Source of the DNA: Bacteroidia bacterium
Lineage (GTDB): Bacteria > Bacteroidota > Bacteroidia > NS11-12g > UBA9320
Length of the DNA stretch: 64,000 nucleotides
NCBI GenBank assembly: GCA_020053795.1
Contig: JAGVMN010000016.1
Location: 20,848-84,847, forward strand
Direction: 5' to 3'
A program made the position numbers and the translations under genes. Positions 27,901 through 37,747 of the stretch are shown one piece after another. How positions within the stretch are numbered: the first letter of the stretch is position 1; every line of letters begins with the position of its first letter. The notes beneath the pieces are model-generated. The model did no database searches and was not told where the DNA came from. It was given only the letters and a program-made list of their open reading frames with translations.

Positions 27901-28884
27901 ATGAAATCATCTACCTTAATTTTAACGTTCATTACATCAATCTTTTTCGTCTCATGCAGAAACGAATCAAAAAATTCAAGCGGTGAAAGCACAGAACAGA
28001 AACTTTCAGGTTCTATTAATATTGACGGTTCCAGTACGGTTTACCCCATAACTGAAGCTATTGCCGAAGAATTCCGGAAAATTCAGCCTGATGTCAACGT
28101 AAAGGTTGGATTATCTGGCACAGGCGGCGGATTTAAAAAGTTCGGCAGAGGGGAAATAGACATAAATGATGCATCCCGCCCTATTAAAAGTTCTGAGGAT
28201 AGTTTGGCAAATGCAAACGGGGTTAAACATGTAGAATTGATAATTGCCTATGATGGAATGGCAGTGGTGGTTCATCCTCAAAATACATGGTGCAAAAACA
28301 TTAGTGTTTCTGAACTTAAAACTTTATGGGCCCCGGAGGCACAGGGGAAAATAAAAACATGGAGTCAAATCCGCAAAGGATGGCCCAACGAAGAAATACA
28401 CCTTTTCGGTGCCGGTGTAGAAAGCGGCACATACGACTATTTTACCGAAGCTATTGTTGGTAAAAGTCACTCGAGCAGGGGCGATTACACAGCCAGTGAA
28501 GATGACAATGTTATCGTTCAGGGAATTGCCTCAGATAAAAATGCACTTGGCTTTCTTGGTTTGGCTTATTACGAAGGAAACCTTGATAAACTTAAGCTGG
28601 TGGGCATTGATGACGGAAAAGATGACAATGGCAAAGGCCCTATTTTGCCGACGGTCGAAACCGTAAAGAACAAAACATACGCTCCTTTGGGAAGGCCATT
28701 GTTTATCTATGTTAACAGTGCTGCAGGAGCAAGAAAAGAAGTTCAGGAATATGTCAGATTCTATCTCGAAAACACCAATACACTTTCTAAAGAAGTAGGT
28801 TATATACCATTGACGGATGATGAACTGGCAACAGCCAAATTTAAATGGGAGGCTTTTGTTAATTCCATCGGAACTCATAATTAA
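27901..28884 (+). CDS. pstS: PstS, phosphate-binding lipoprotein of the Pst ABC transporter
   Basis: The 327-residue protein starts with a lipoprotein signal (ILTFITSIFFVSC, lipidated Cys near residue 19). The mature part has the phosphate-binding motifs IDGSSTVYPITEAIAEEF, LSGTGGGFKKFGRGEIDI and NDASRPIK. It captures inorganic phosphate in the periplasm and delivers it to PstCA. It opens the operon pstS-pstC-pstA-pstB-phoU, with 27 bases to pstC. The ATG at 27901 is the natural start because the signal begins there. Confidence 0.95.
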   Translation: MKSSTLILTFITSIFFVSCRNESKNSSGESTEQKLSGSINIDGSSTVYPITEAIAEEFRKIQPDVNVKVGLSGTGGGFKKFGRGEIDINDASRPIKSSEDSLANANGVKHVELIIAYDGMAVVVHPQNTWCKNISVSELKTLWAPEAQGKIKTWSQIRKGWPNEEIHLFGAGVESGTYDYFTEAIVGKSHSSRGDYTASEDDNVIVQGIASDKNALGFLGLAYYEGNLDKLKLVGIDDGKDDNGKGPILPTVETVKNKTYAPLGRPLFIYVNSAAGARKEVQEYVRFYLENTNTLSKEVGYIPLTDDELATAKFKWEAFVNSIGTHN

Positions 28885-28911
28885 TTCCCTGAATTTGACT
28901 GAATCCGGGAA

Positions 28912-29787
28912 ATGAGATTAAAGGAGAAATCAATTGAATTAATACTCTTGTTGTGTGCGTTGATTAGCGTGTTCACTACCGTAGGTATTTTATGGGTGTT
29001 GATTTCCGAATCTTCTACATTTTTTCGTCAGGTACCTCTGTTGGATTTCTTAACGGACAAAGAATGGACGCCTCTCTTTGCGGATAAACATTTCGGAATA
29101 CTTTCTCTTATCTCAGGAACCATACTCACCTCTTTTATTGCCATTGCACTGGCATTGCCTCTGGGACTTTCAATAGCCATTTATCTGAATGAGTATGCTC
29201 CACGTAGTTTTAGAAAAACGATTAAACCGGCTTTAGAGATATTGGCGGCCATTCCAACAGTTGTTTACGGATACTTTGCGTTAATGGTTGTAACTCCCTT
29301 CTTGCAAAAACTTATTCCAGGCCTGGCAGGTTTCAATGCACTTTCGCCCGGATTGGTCATGGGCGTAATGATAATCCCACTGATTTCATCACTTAGTGAA
29401 GACGCACTATATGCTGTTCCAAAATCGCTGAGAGAAGCATCTTATGGCATGGGTGCAACGCGTTTTCAGACATCTTTTAAAGTACTGGTTCCGGCGGCCT
29501 CATCAGGTATCATTGTTTCGGTCATTCTTGCAATTTCCAGGGTCGTAGGCGAAACTATGATCGTAGCCATTGCCGCAGGGCAACAACCGCGGTTTACTTT
29601 CAATCCCATGGTTCCGATTGAAACGATAACAACTTACATTGTACAAGTGAGTCTGGGCGATGTGGTGCAAGGTTCCCTTGAGTATCAAACCATTTTTGCT
29701 GCCGGGATTGCACTTTTTGTTTTTACCTTTTTGCTGAACAATGTGAGTTATATTATCAAAAGAAGATTTCGGATAAAATATGAGTAA
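28912..29787 (+). CDS. pstC: PstC, phosphate ABC transporter permease
   Basis: The 291-residue integral membrane protein has six predicted helices. The binding-protein-dependent permease loop reads ALYAVPKSLREASYGMGATR, where EAxxxxGA contacts the ATPase, and the protein starts with a long helix (SIELILLLCALISVFTTVGIL). It forms the membrane channel with PstA. Its 3' end overlaps pstA by 8 bases, so the two are translationally coupled. Confidence 0.94.
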   Translation: MRLKEKSIELILLLCALISVFTTVGILWVLISESSTFFRQVPLLDFLTDKEWTPLFADKHFGILSLISGTILTSFIAIALALPLGLSIAIYLNEYAPRSFRKTIKPALEILAAIPTVVYGYFALMVVTPFLQKLIPGLAGFNALSPGLVMGVMIIPLISSLSEDALYAVPKSLREASYGMGATRFQTSFKVLVPAASSGIIVSVILAISRVVGETMIVAIAAGQQPRFTFNPMVPIETITTYIVQVSLGDVVQGSLEYQTIFAAGIALFVFTFLLNNVSYIIKRRFRIKYE

Positions 29788-30640
29788 GGGTATGGACAAA
29801 AACAGGTTCATAGATACCGCCTTCAAATACTTTGGCATCTTCTGCACAGTTTTCGGGTTGGTTATGCTATCCATTTTTCTTACTACCATACTTTTACAGG
29901 GATTGCCCCGGTTGAACTGGCAGTTTTTTACCTCTTTCCCATCGCGAAAACCTGAAGACGCCGGAATTCTGGTTTGCATTTTGGGTTCGCTTTGGATCGT
30001 TGGGCTCACTGCCCTAATTTCAATACCGCTTGGCGTTGCCTCCGGAATTTATCTTCAGGAATATGGAAGGGAAAACAGACTGGCCGCTTTCATAGAAATC
30101 AATATAACCAATCTTGCCGGGGTGCCGTCCATTATTTACGGGCTTTTAGCTTTGGAGATTTTTGTAAGAATACTAGGACTGGGAAAAAGCCTGTTGGCCG
30201 GAAGCTTAACGCTTTCACTCCTGTTGCTGCCCATCATTATTGTCGGTACCCGCGAAGCAATCAAAGCCGTTCCTAAGACTATCAAAGAAGCATCTTATGC
30301 TATGGGGGCCACAAAATGGCAAACGATCTGGCACCAGATACTTCCTGCCTCGTCAGGGGGAATTATAACAGCAGTAATTCTGGCGTTATCCAGAGCAATA
30401 GGAGAATCTGCCCCACTGATCGTAATAGGTGCCATGCTGTACCTCACGAAATTACCGGCAGGAATCATGGATGATTTCTCTGTACTCCCCATTCAGATTT
30501 TTAACTGGCTTTCCCGCCCTCAAAAAGGATTCATTATAAATGCAACTGCTGCAATAGTCGTACTTTTGTGCATCACCTTTGTCATGAATGGAATTGCCAT
30601 ATACCTGAGAAACAGATGGCAGAAAAAAGTGAAATGGTAA
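29780..30640 (+). CDS. pstA: PstA, phosphate ABC transporter permease
   Basis: The 286-residue membrane protein is similar in plan to PstC, with about six helices and the coupling loop [18 protein letters not shown]. It contains [17 protein letters not shown], typical of PstA. It forms the phosphate channel with PstC and is energised by PstB. Start and stop both overlap the neighbouring genes (8 bases with pstC, about 7 with pstB), showing a tightly coupled operon. Confidence 0.94.
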   Translation: MSKGMDKNRFIDTAFKYFGIFCTVFGLVMLSIFLTTILLQGLPRLNWQFFTSFPSRKPEDAGILVCILGSLWIVGLTALISIPLGVASGIYLQEYGRENRLAAFIEINITNLAGVPSIIYGLLALEIFVRILGLGKSLLAGSLTLSLLLLPIIIVGTREAIKAVPKTIKEASYAMGATKWQTIWHQILPASSGGIITAVILALSRAIGESAPLIVIGAMLYLTKLPAGIMDDFSVLPIQIFNWLSRPQKGFIINATAAIVVLLCITFVMNGIAIYLRNRWQKKVKW

Positions 30641-31398
30641 GACCAGTGTCTAAATTTAAATCCGAAAATGTCAACGTCTTTTATGGTGACAATCACGTTA
30701 TCAAAAATGTGAATTTATCCATTGAACCCAATACAGTTACGGCTTTTATCGGGCCTTCGGGTTGCGGAAAATCTACCTTTCTTCGTCTGATCAACCGCAT
30801 GAATGATTACATCGAAGAATTCCGCAAAACGGGAAAAGTGATGATAGACGGTGAAGACATATATGACAAAAAGGTTCGCGTTGAACATTTGAGAAAAAAA
30901 GTGGGAATGGTATTCCAGAAACCAAATCCATTTCCAAAAACTATATATGAAAATGTAATCTATGGATTAAGAATACAAGGAATTAAAAACAAGTCACTTT
31001 TAGATGAAACGGTAGAAAGATCGTTAAAGCAGGCGGCATTGTGGGAAGAAGTAAGAGATGATCTGAACAAATCAGCTCTGCAACTTTCCGGCGGACAACA
31101 ACAACGTCTCTGCATTGCCAGAGCAATGGCCGTTGAGCCATCCATAATCTTGATGGACGAACCCGCTTCTGCACTTGATCCCATTTCAACAGCCAAAATT
31201 GAAGAACTGATCTATGAATTAAAAAAACAATACACCATCATCATCGTTACCCACAACATGCAACAGGCGGGGAGAGTTAGCGACAAGACGGCATTTTTTT
31301 ATATAGGCGAGTTGGTCGAATTTGGAGATACCAAAGAAATTTTCACCAACCCAAAAGTACTTTTGACACAAAATTATGTTACAGGTAGATTTGGATAA
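30634..31398 (+). CDS. pstB: PstB, phosphate ABC transporter ATPase
   Basis: The ABC ATPase has Walker [10 protein letters not shown], signature LSGGQQQRL and Walker [13 protein letters not shown], ending with [17 protein letters not shown] as in PstB. I choose the ATG at 30634 (254 residues, the usual PstB length, with a short overlap of pstA). An ATG at 30616 is equally possible, and the open frame further upstream inside pstA is not likely to be used. It powers phosphate import through PstCA. Confidence 0.94.
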   Translation: MVRPVSKFKSENVNVFYGDNHVIKNVNLSIEPNTVTAFIGPSGCGKSTFLRLINRMNDYIEEFRKTGKVMIDGEDIYDKKVRVEHLRKKVGMVFQKPNPFPKTIYENVIYGLRIQGIKNKSLLDETVERSLKQAALWEEVRDDLNKSALQLSGGQQQRLCIARAMAVEPSIILMDEPASALDPISTAKIEELIYELKKQYTIIIVTHNMQQAGRVSDKTAFFYIGELVEFGDTKEIFTNPKVLLTQNYVTGRFG

Positions 31399-31410
31399 AA
31401 AATTAATGAA

Positions 31411-32079
31411 ATGACCCATTTAGATGAAGAATTAGTTGAGCTGAAATCAGAGATTACCGTCATGTGGAACTTGGTCATCACTCAGGTAGAAAAAACACAT
31501 GAAGCATTGATGGCCTATGATAAAAATTTGGCCCGCGAGGTTATTGCCAGTGAAAAACGGGTCAATGGATTTGAGTTGGTTATAGACCGCCATTGCGAAA
31601 ATATTTTTGCTCTTTTTAACCCTGTGGCTATTGATCTTAGATTTGTTCTTTCCATTTTAAAAACAAACAGTAACCTTGAGCGTGCCGGCGACATGGCTGA
31701 AGGAATTGCAAATTTTATTCTGAAGGCAGACAAAGCCTTTGATCAAACGCTTTTAGAGAAAACAGAAATTCTAACCATGATTAAAGCGGCAACTGATATA
31801 CTTCAAACTACGCTGACGGCCTTTATAAACGAAGACACAAAGCTTGCAAGAACTGTATTTGAGCGTGATGAATTTCTGGACCATCTGAACCGCAAAGCCA
31901 ATCCAATTGTTGCCGAGTATCTAAGAAGCAATCCACAAAACATGGAGCAGGGTCTTTATATATACTCGGCCATTATCAAACTGGAGCGAATAGGTGATCA
32001 ATGTAAAAATATAGCAGAAGAAATAATCTTTTTTGTCGAGGCAAAGGTTTTAAAACATGCACATAAAAAGCCAAAATGA
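31411..32079 (+). CDS. phoU: PhoU, phosphate-signalling regulator
   Basis: The 222-residue helical protein has two PhoU repeats, with the metal-binding type motifs near NLERAGDMAEGI and KLERIGDQCKNIAEE. PhoU links the Pst transporter to the PhoR/PhoB two-component system and represses it when phosphate is plentiful. It lies 12 bases after pstB as the last gene of the operon. No phoR/phoB pair is found in this window. Confidence 0.94.
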   Translation: MTHLDEELVELKSEITVMWNLVITQVEKTHEALMAYDKNLAREVIASEKRVNGFELVIDRHCENIFALFNPVAIDLRFVLSILKTNSNLERAGDMAEGIANFILKADKAFDQTLLEKTEILTMIKAATDILQTTLTAFINEDTKLARTVFERDEFLDHLNRKANPIVAEYLRSNPQNMEQGLYIYSAIIKLERIGDQCKNIAEEIIFFVEAKVLKHAHKKPK

Positions 32080-32206
32080 TTTTTTGTGAATATGCGTTTT
32101 TGTTTGGAAGCTTTTTTTTTATCCATTCATTGAATTTATTTGTCAAACATTGGTTAAATATGCTCAGAACTTTACACCTTTGCCCCATGATTTCAGTAGC
32201 TAATTT

Positions 32207-32854
32207 ATGAAAAACATATTGAGTTATTTAATCCCCAAGGAACGAAAGTTCTTCCCCATGTTTGAAGAAGCGACTCAAAATCTTGTGGACATTTCGAGGT
32301 TATTACTGGAAATGCTCCGATCACCGGATCTTGATGACAGAAAAAAACTGCGGGATGAAATAGAACATCTGGAACATGTCGGGGATGGGCTTACCCACGA
32401 TATTCTGGAACAATTAAGCTTAAGTTTTATCACCCCATTTGATAGAGAAGATATTCACCAGTTGGCTGTTGTACTAGATGACATAGCTGACTATATTAAT
32501 GGAGTTTCCAGCAGGGCCATCATTTATAAAGTAGCCTTTGAAGATCTGACACCCGAGATGATCAAGTTGGCCGAATTGATAGTGCGTTGCGTAGAGGAAT
32601 TGCATATTGCCGTAGCCCAGTTACATGATTTGAAACATGTCGAAAAGATTAACGATGCCTATGTCAAAATTAACAGTATTGAAAATCATGCAGATGATAT
32701 TTTTGATTTGGCCATCGGCAAATTATTTGAGGAGGAAAAAGACCCCATCAAACTTATAAAGATGAAGGAAATTTATCAGGCTCTCGAAACAGCCACTGAT
32801 AAAGCAGAGGATGCCGCCGATATTCTGAAATCTATTCTTGTAAAAAACGCCTGA
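32207..32854 (+). CDS. DUF47 (PhoU-like) phosphate transport regulator
   Basis: The 215-residue all-helical protein of the DUF47/TIGR00153 family has the signature region FEEATQNLVDISRLLLEML and acidic metal-binding stretches (HLEHVGDGLTHDILEQ, ETATDKAEDAADILK). Members are distant PhoU relatives that nearly always sit next to a Pit phosphate transporter and are thought to control it. Here the Pit gene follows after 23 bases. The 127 bases before the gene suggest it has its own promoter separate from pst-phoU. Confidence 0.88.
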   Translation: MKNILSYLIPKERKFFPMFEEATQNLVDISRLLLEMLRSPDLDDRKKLRDEIEHLEHVGDGLTHDILEQLSLSFITPFDREDIHQLAVVLDDIADYINGVSSRAIIYKVAFEDLTPEMIKLAELIVRCVEELHIAVAQLHDLKHVEKINDAYVKINSIENHADDIFDLAIGKLFEEEKDPIKLIKMKEIYQALETATDKAEDAADILKSILVKNA

Positions 32855-32877
32855 TCGAAATAAAAAATCAATAACGT

Positions 32878-33864
32878 ATGGAATTATTAATTGGGGTAGT
32901 TGTCTTAGCCATTGTTTTTGATTTTATCAATGGATTCCACGATGCGGCCAACTCAATTGCAACAGTAGTATCTACAAAAGTTTTATCACCGTTTGCAGCT
33001 GTATTGTGGGCCGCAGTTTTCAACTTTTTAGCATATTGGATTTTCAAACTCCATGTCGCAGACACAGTTTCAAAAACCGTAGATTCAGAACAAATCACAC
33101 TTGTCGTCGTTGGTGCCGGTTTGCTGGCTTCTATCTTTTGGAACCTCATGACTTGGTGGTATGGAATTCCCTCATCATCCTCGCACACGCTTATAGGAGG
33201 ATTTGCAGGAGCGGCTATTGCTCATGGAGGTTTTGATGCCATTAAATATGCCAAAGTAATGCCGGTGGTTTATTTTATTGTACTCGCACCTGTTATAGGA
33301 ATGGTCATCTCTTATTTCATTTCAATTGTTACCCTTTATATTTGCAAAGGAGCTTCTCCCCGTTCGGTTGACATTGTTTTCAGAAGGTTGCAATTGCTTT
33401 CTGCTGCAGCCTATAGTCTAGGTCACGGCGGAAACGATGCACAAAAGGTTATGGGTATAATAGCTGCTGCAATGGTAGCATCAAACTACATTGGTAGTTT
33501 CGAAGAATTACCCAATTGGGTTCCTTTAGCCTGTTATACTTCCATATCTCTTGGCACCATGTTTGGAGGCTGGCGAATTGTTAAGACTATGGGCCAAAAA
33601 GTGACAAAACTCAAACCATTTGAAGGATTCTCGGCGGAGTTGGCCGGTGCTTCCACTTTATTTGCAACAGGAATGTTAGGAATACCTGTGTCAACCACTC
33701 ACACTATTACAGGGTCAATTATTGGAGCCGGAATGGTGAAACGAATTTCTGCAGTAAAATGGGGAATAACCATCGGCATCATTTGGGCCTGGATACTTAC
33801 CATTCCCGTATCGGCTATTTTGGGGGCTTTGTTTTATTGGGCCGTAAGTTTATTTGTCAAATAA
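32878..33864 (+). CDS. pit: Pit-family low-affinity inorganic phosphate transporter
   Basis: The 328-residue protein has about ten transmembrane helices and two copies of the PiT signature: DFINGFHDAANSIATVVST in the first half and LGHGGNDAQKVMGII in the second. It imports phosphate, probably as a metal-phosphate complex, with the proton gradient (sodium in some members). With the Pst system upstream the cell has both high- and low-affinity uptake in one 7-kb block. Its 3' end overlaps the 3' end of the convergent gene by 15 bases. Confidence 0.92.
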   Translation: MELLIGVVVLAIVFDFINGFHDAANSIATVVSTKVLSPFAAVLWAAVFNFLAYWIFKLHVADTVSKTVDSEQITLVVVGAGLLASIFWNLMTWWYGIPSSSSHTLIGGFAGAAIAHGGFDAIKYAKVMPVVYFIVLAPVIGMVISYFISIVTLYICKGASPRSVDIVFRRLQLLSAAAYSLGHGGNDAQKVMGIIAAAMVASNYIGSFEELPNWVPLACYTSISLGTMFGGWRIVKTMGQKVTKLKPFEGFSAELAGASTLFATGMLGIPVSTTHTITGSIIGAGMVKRISAVKWGITIGIIWAWILTIPVSAILGALFYWAVSLFVK

Positions 33865-35376
33865 ATTACGCACACAAACTGCCTTTTTGAAGGAAACCTG
33901 ATTCCCTGAAACTATTCTCAAACTATAAACACCTGGTGCAAGATGACCCGTTTCCAATGTAACATTCATTTTATGATTTATCACCTCGACAAGTACCACC
34001 TCCCCGATTGAATTGATCAGATCAATCTGGCCCAGAGTTTCTTTTTCAAATTCCACTGTTAAAGTCTTTTCAAATGGATTTGGATAGCAGTTGAATTTTT
34101 CAACCTTTTTTTCATCAAAGCCAAGTGTTGGCATCTGATAAATTCTGATGACCATTTTAAAACCATCATCTGAGGTCATGAATATTTCACCGTTATCAGT
34201 GGTGGCCAACCCGACAGGCCTTCCCCAGAAAACAGGATTGGAATTGGTACTGTCGGTCATAAATCCGGTACAGAAATCGGCAGCATAGTCTATCGTTGTA
34301 TCACTTGCATTGGTCAAATGCAGATAAATAAGCTTATAACCTGTTGCGGGCGTTCTGTTCCAACTACCACGGGAAGCCAATAACAACCCATTTTCCAAGG
34401 CTTTGTGGCTGCTGTTCAGAAACTCAAGACCCATGGGAGCCGAATGCGATTGGATTAAACCCGCCGGTTCCATTTGTTTGATCACGTTCAGTGAATCAGC
34501 CATTGTTATTGGTTTTAGTGCAATATAATCAGCTTGTGTATTCAAATCGAACCAAACCTGATATCCATAAGCAAAGGGATGTCCATAGAAACCATCCGGT
34601 CTGATAACGTCTATCCATTCAGGCGGAATGTTGTTCCCCTGACGGTCACTGCCATTGTTATTAGCCCAAAGTCGGTTTGTTTTGGGGTGCAACGCCAAAC
34701 CAACCGCATTTCTAATCCCAGTTGCATATACCCTCTTACCAGTTCCATCTATATTAAATTGCAAAATATTGGCCCGGTAATATTCACGACAAACATTACA
34801 ACTTGACCCAACCGAAACGTAAAGTTTCTGATTCATGCTGTCAAACATTAAAGTTCTGGTTACATGTCCACCGGTAGTTTGTGCTGCTCCGGCCGTCAGG
34901 TTGTCAGCAAACACCTCTTTTTTTTCATAAAACCCATCAAAGTTTTCATCGCTGCATTTCAAAACTCTGGTTTGCTCGGCTACATATAAAAACCCTTTGT
35001 AAAACCTGAAATCGTGGGCGTTCACGCCGGTTGCAACTGCTATGAGTGTATCTGCGACATAATCGTTATTAATATCCGGAAGTTTATATATAGCCCCGTT
35101 ACTTTTATAATCTGCCACATATAATTCCCCGTCCGGTCCAAAATGCAGAAATCTGGGTTTCGTTAGTCCTCCGATATAAAAAAGTTGGGCACGAAAGTTT
35201 GCCGGCAAATTCAATACCCTGTTTGTATCTATATAGGTTCTGAATTTTGGCGGCACTTCCAGTTTTACAGGAGTCAAATTGAGGTTGCCAAGAGGCGTCA
35301 TTTTCAAAGTGCCGGGCTGGGCCAGACTATCTATGGTAAAAAAGAATGAGAGTATGACAATGTACAGATTTTTCAT
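33850..35376 (-). CDS. Secreted sorbosone dehydrogenase-like beta-propeller with type IX sorting domain
   Basis: The 508-residue protein starts with a signal peptide (LYIVILSFFFTIDSLAQ). A six-bladed propeller of the PQQ-dependent glucose/sorbosone dehydrogenase type follows, for example LPANFRAQLFYIGGL, PRFLHFGPDGELYVADY and RNAVGLALHPKTNRLWANNN. The last 80 residues form a Por secretion (type IX) tail beginning YPNPFEKTLTVEFE and ending APGVYSLRIVSGNQ then FKKAVCV. It is probably exported to the cell surface and may oxidise sugars with PQQ. Convergent overlap of 15 bases with the Pit gene means the two transcripts share their ends. Confidence 0.85.
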   Translation of the reverse strand: MKNLYIVILSFFFTIDSLAQPGTLKMTPLGNLNLTPVKLEVPPKFRTYIDTNRVLNLPANFRAQLFYIGGLTKPRFLHFGPDGELYVADYKSNGAIYKLPDINNDYVADTLIAVATGVNAHDFRFYKGFLYVAEQTRVLKCSDENFDGFYEKKEVFADNLTAGAAQTTGGHVTRTLMFDSMNQKLYVSVGSSCNVCREYYRANILQFNIDGTGKRVYATGIRNAVGLALHPKTNRLWANNNGSDRQGNNIPPEWIDVIRPDGFYGHPFAYGYQVWFDLNTQADYIALKPITMADSLNVIKQMEPAGLIQSHSAPMGLEFLNSSHKALENGLLLASRGSWNRTPATGYKLIYLHLTNASDTTIDYAADFCTGFMTDSTNSNPVFWGRPVGLATTDNGEIFMTSDDGFKMVIRIYQMPTLGFDEKKVEKFNCYPNPFEKTLTVEFEKETLGQIDLINSIGEVVLVEVINHKMNVTLETGHLAPGVYSLRIVSGNQVSFKKAVCVRNLFDK

Positions 35377-35479
35377 AATACCCGGTTTTATGTTTTGTCA
35401 AAGATAATGTTATTAGGAGTTTTCAAAAGAAATCAAAAACTTGCCAGCCACAGGCCACAGGCTTAATGGCAGACCCGAA

Positions 35480-37747
35480 TTATCTAAGGACAATGAATTT
35501 CCCCTGATACCGAAAATTACCTCCTTCGATGATCAGGGTGTAAAATCCGGTTGACAAAGTCTTTAAATCTATCAAGTCAGGGTTTTCCACTGTTTGTGAG
35601 AACGTTAACATACCTGTGATATCATAAACTTTTAATAAAAACCGGCCCGGTGGCAGATGTTCTATATGTAGTTGATCATATGCGGGGTTTGGGTAAATGG
35701 AAATAGTGTGTTGTGTTTTATCTTCTATCCCAACCAGAATCGAAGTGTTTCCTTTCATGTATTGGACCCCGCCCCTTGCGGTGCCTACAAAAAGGTCGGG
35801 TACCTTGTCGTTGTCAATATCAACCGCAAATGGACTAACTTTGGCCCCGAAATCGTGGTGGTATAACTTGTCTGAAAAATCCATAAAGAAGGCTTCAGCT
35901 TTTGTGAATGAGTCGTTGAGGTTCTTCTCTATATTCTTGTAAAGGCTCAGTTTGCCATCCAATCCACCGAGCAGCATATCGAACTTTCCATCATTGTCCA
36001 GATCGGCAATGTAAGGAGCACTATATCCCAGATTGTGATAAGTGGTTGGGTTGTCATATAACAACTCATTGCTGAAAACTTTGCCCAATGAATCGTTTTG
36101 CAAAACGAACGCCGGGGTGGTGCTGTTACCTGCATTTTTAAACCAGAAAACATTACCATAGATACATCCGATCACCAAATCTTTCAATCCATCCCGGTCA
36201 AGGTCTATGATCTGAGGATAGCTGGCATATTCAACTGAAATGCCAAAGGCGTTATTTGTTTTCAGATAATAGTTCGGGTTGCTTATGGAGCCTTTGTTTT
36301 CGAATAAATACAGCTTCCCATTCTCTGAGCCACAGATCATCTCTTCTATATTGTCACCGTTTAAATCGCCAAAAGACAGCACCAACCCTGCAAAGGAATG
36401 CTGTGAAATATTCCATAAATCGTTGTTCTCAAAAATAAAAACAGGATTGGCAAGGGTGCCTGTATTTCGATAAAACACAATTCGGTCTTTTTTATCCTGA
36501 TCTATGGCGTGGTTGCCGTTGGTAACAAGCAGCAGGTCATCATCACCATCTTTGTCTTCATCCCATAGAACAGGCCTTCCCCAACCTCCGGCATCTATCA
36601 TTTCATCCAACATAAAATTATTGGTTCTATATTGAAAATCCGGAACATTTGTTGTGCTGTTATTTTCCAAAAATAGAACCTGATCTATTTCCTTCACAGG
36701 ATAATCAAATCGTTGGGTTTCATTTCCGGCCAATATTAGATCAGTTTTGCCATCCTGATTTATATCGAGGAAAAATCCGGCTGGAGCCATTGGTATTAAG
36801 TTTTTTATCTGTTGCGAGAAATAGGCGGTGTCAATTTTTATGAATGTATCAATGGATGTTTCAAAGTCGCTTTTGCCGTTTACCAAAACAAGAATGGAAT
36901 TTGATGTATCTTCTGTGTTTCCAAAAAGGAGGTCAGCATCACCGTCGTTATCCATATCGAAAAAAGAAAGGGTTTTGCTGCCATTATGCTTCTTGTTATA
37001 ACGATAGACCCTGTCGAAGTCGCAACGTGAATTGAGTTTGAGTTGGTTGGTTTCTTCTGAAAGATAACCAAGACAATGGTCAGGTATTTCAAACGATGCC
37101 GGGTGAAGATTCTTGTTGTTTTCTTTGGTATTGTTCAGATATAAAGTCAATTCAGATCCAAATAAATCGGCGGTGATAAAGTCAATATCTGTATCTGCAT
37201 CAATATCGTCAATAGCAGGCAAATTGCCAGTCCAAAGAACGAAGTTGCTACTGTCAAAAGGTTTATTGCCGAAGTTATATGCTTTCAAATAAGTATCGGG
37301 CAAGGTAAAGGTGTTGTTCCCTTTGTTTCTGGCCAATTTTATATAGAAATCTCGCGGGTCGCGAAAAAAAGCATCTTCATGTCCGTCGCGATCATAGTCT
37401 CTCAGCAACAAAATATCGGAACCCGGAGGAAATAAAAGTTCATAACGGGGGTCATGCAAATACGTTATTTCGCCTGATTTTGTTCGTGATACGATAAAAG
37501 TCAACGTGGTGCTGCCACTTCGGTCGAATACAAGCAAGTCTTTCAAACCATCTCCATTCAGTTCTATCATTGAAAATTGTGGCTGATTTAATCCCCCAGC
37601 CCACGGATTCAGTAAGGTGTCTCCGGCTGCATTCACTACCACAGGCTTCTTTATTGAGTAGCGATAGAATAAGGTGTCATTGCTTGCATACAGATTGTGC
37701 GAAATAAGAAATAATCCTAAAAAAATGACTGGTAAGGCTCTTTTCAT
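35480..37747 (-). CDS. Secreted FG-GAP/VCBS repeat protein with type IX sorting domain
   Basis: The 755-residue protein has a signal peptide and many FG-GAP/VCBS-type repeats with calcium-binding DxDxDG loops (MIELNGDGLKDLLVFDR, FFDMDNDGDADLLFG, LDINQDGKTDLILAG, IADLDNDGKFDMLLGG). These form an integrin-like beta-propeller. The last 75 residues are a type IX C-terminal domain (ISIYPNPAYDQLHIEH through STGFYTLIIEGGNF). Such proteins are surface adhesins or scaffold proteins in Bacteroidota; I cannot name a ligand. The gene starts the base after the stop of its truncated paralogue, so the two arose by tandem duplication. Confidence 0.83.
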   Translation of the reverse strand: MKRALPVIFLGLFLISHNLYASNDTLFYRYSIKKPVVVNAAGDTLLNPWAGGLNQPQFSMIELNGDGLKDLLVFDRSGSTTLTFIVSRTKSGEITYLHDPRYELLFPPGSDILLLRDYDRDGHEDAFFRDPRDFYIKLARNKGNNTFTLPDTYLKAYNFGNKPFDSSNFVLWTGNLPAIDDIDADTDIDFITADLFGSELTLYLNNTKENNKNLHPASFEIPDHCLGYLSEETNQLKLNSRCDFDRVYRYNKKHNGSKTLSFFDMDNDGDADLLFGNTEDTSNSILVLVNGKSDFETSIDTFIKIDTAYFSQQIKNLIPMAPAGFFLDINQDGKTDLILAGNETQRFDYPVKEIDQVLFLENNSTTNVPDFQYRTNNFMLDEMIDAGGWGRPVLWDEDKDGDDDLLLVTNGNHAIDQDKKDRIVFYRNTGTLANPVFIFENNDLWNISQHSFAGLVLSFGDLNGDNIEEMICGSENGKLYLFENKGSISNPNYYLKTNNAFGISVEYASYPQIIDLDRDGLKDLVIGCIYGNVFWFKNAGNSTTPAFVLQNDSLGKVFSNELLYDNPTTYHNLGYSAPYIADLDNDGKFDMLLGGLDGKLSLYKNIEKNLNDSFTKAEAFFMDFSDKLYHHDFGAKVSPFAVDIDNDKVPDLFVGTARGGVQYMKGNTSILVGIEDKTQHTISIYPNPAYDQLHIEHLPPGRFLLKVYDITGMLTFSQTVENPDLIDLKTLSTGFYTLIIEGGNFRYQGKFIVLR

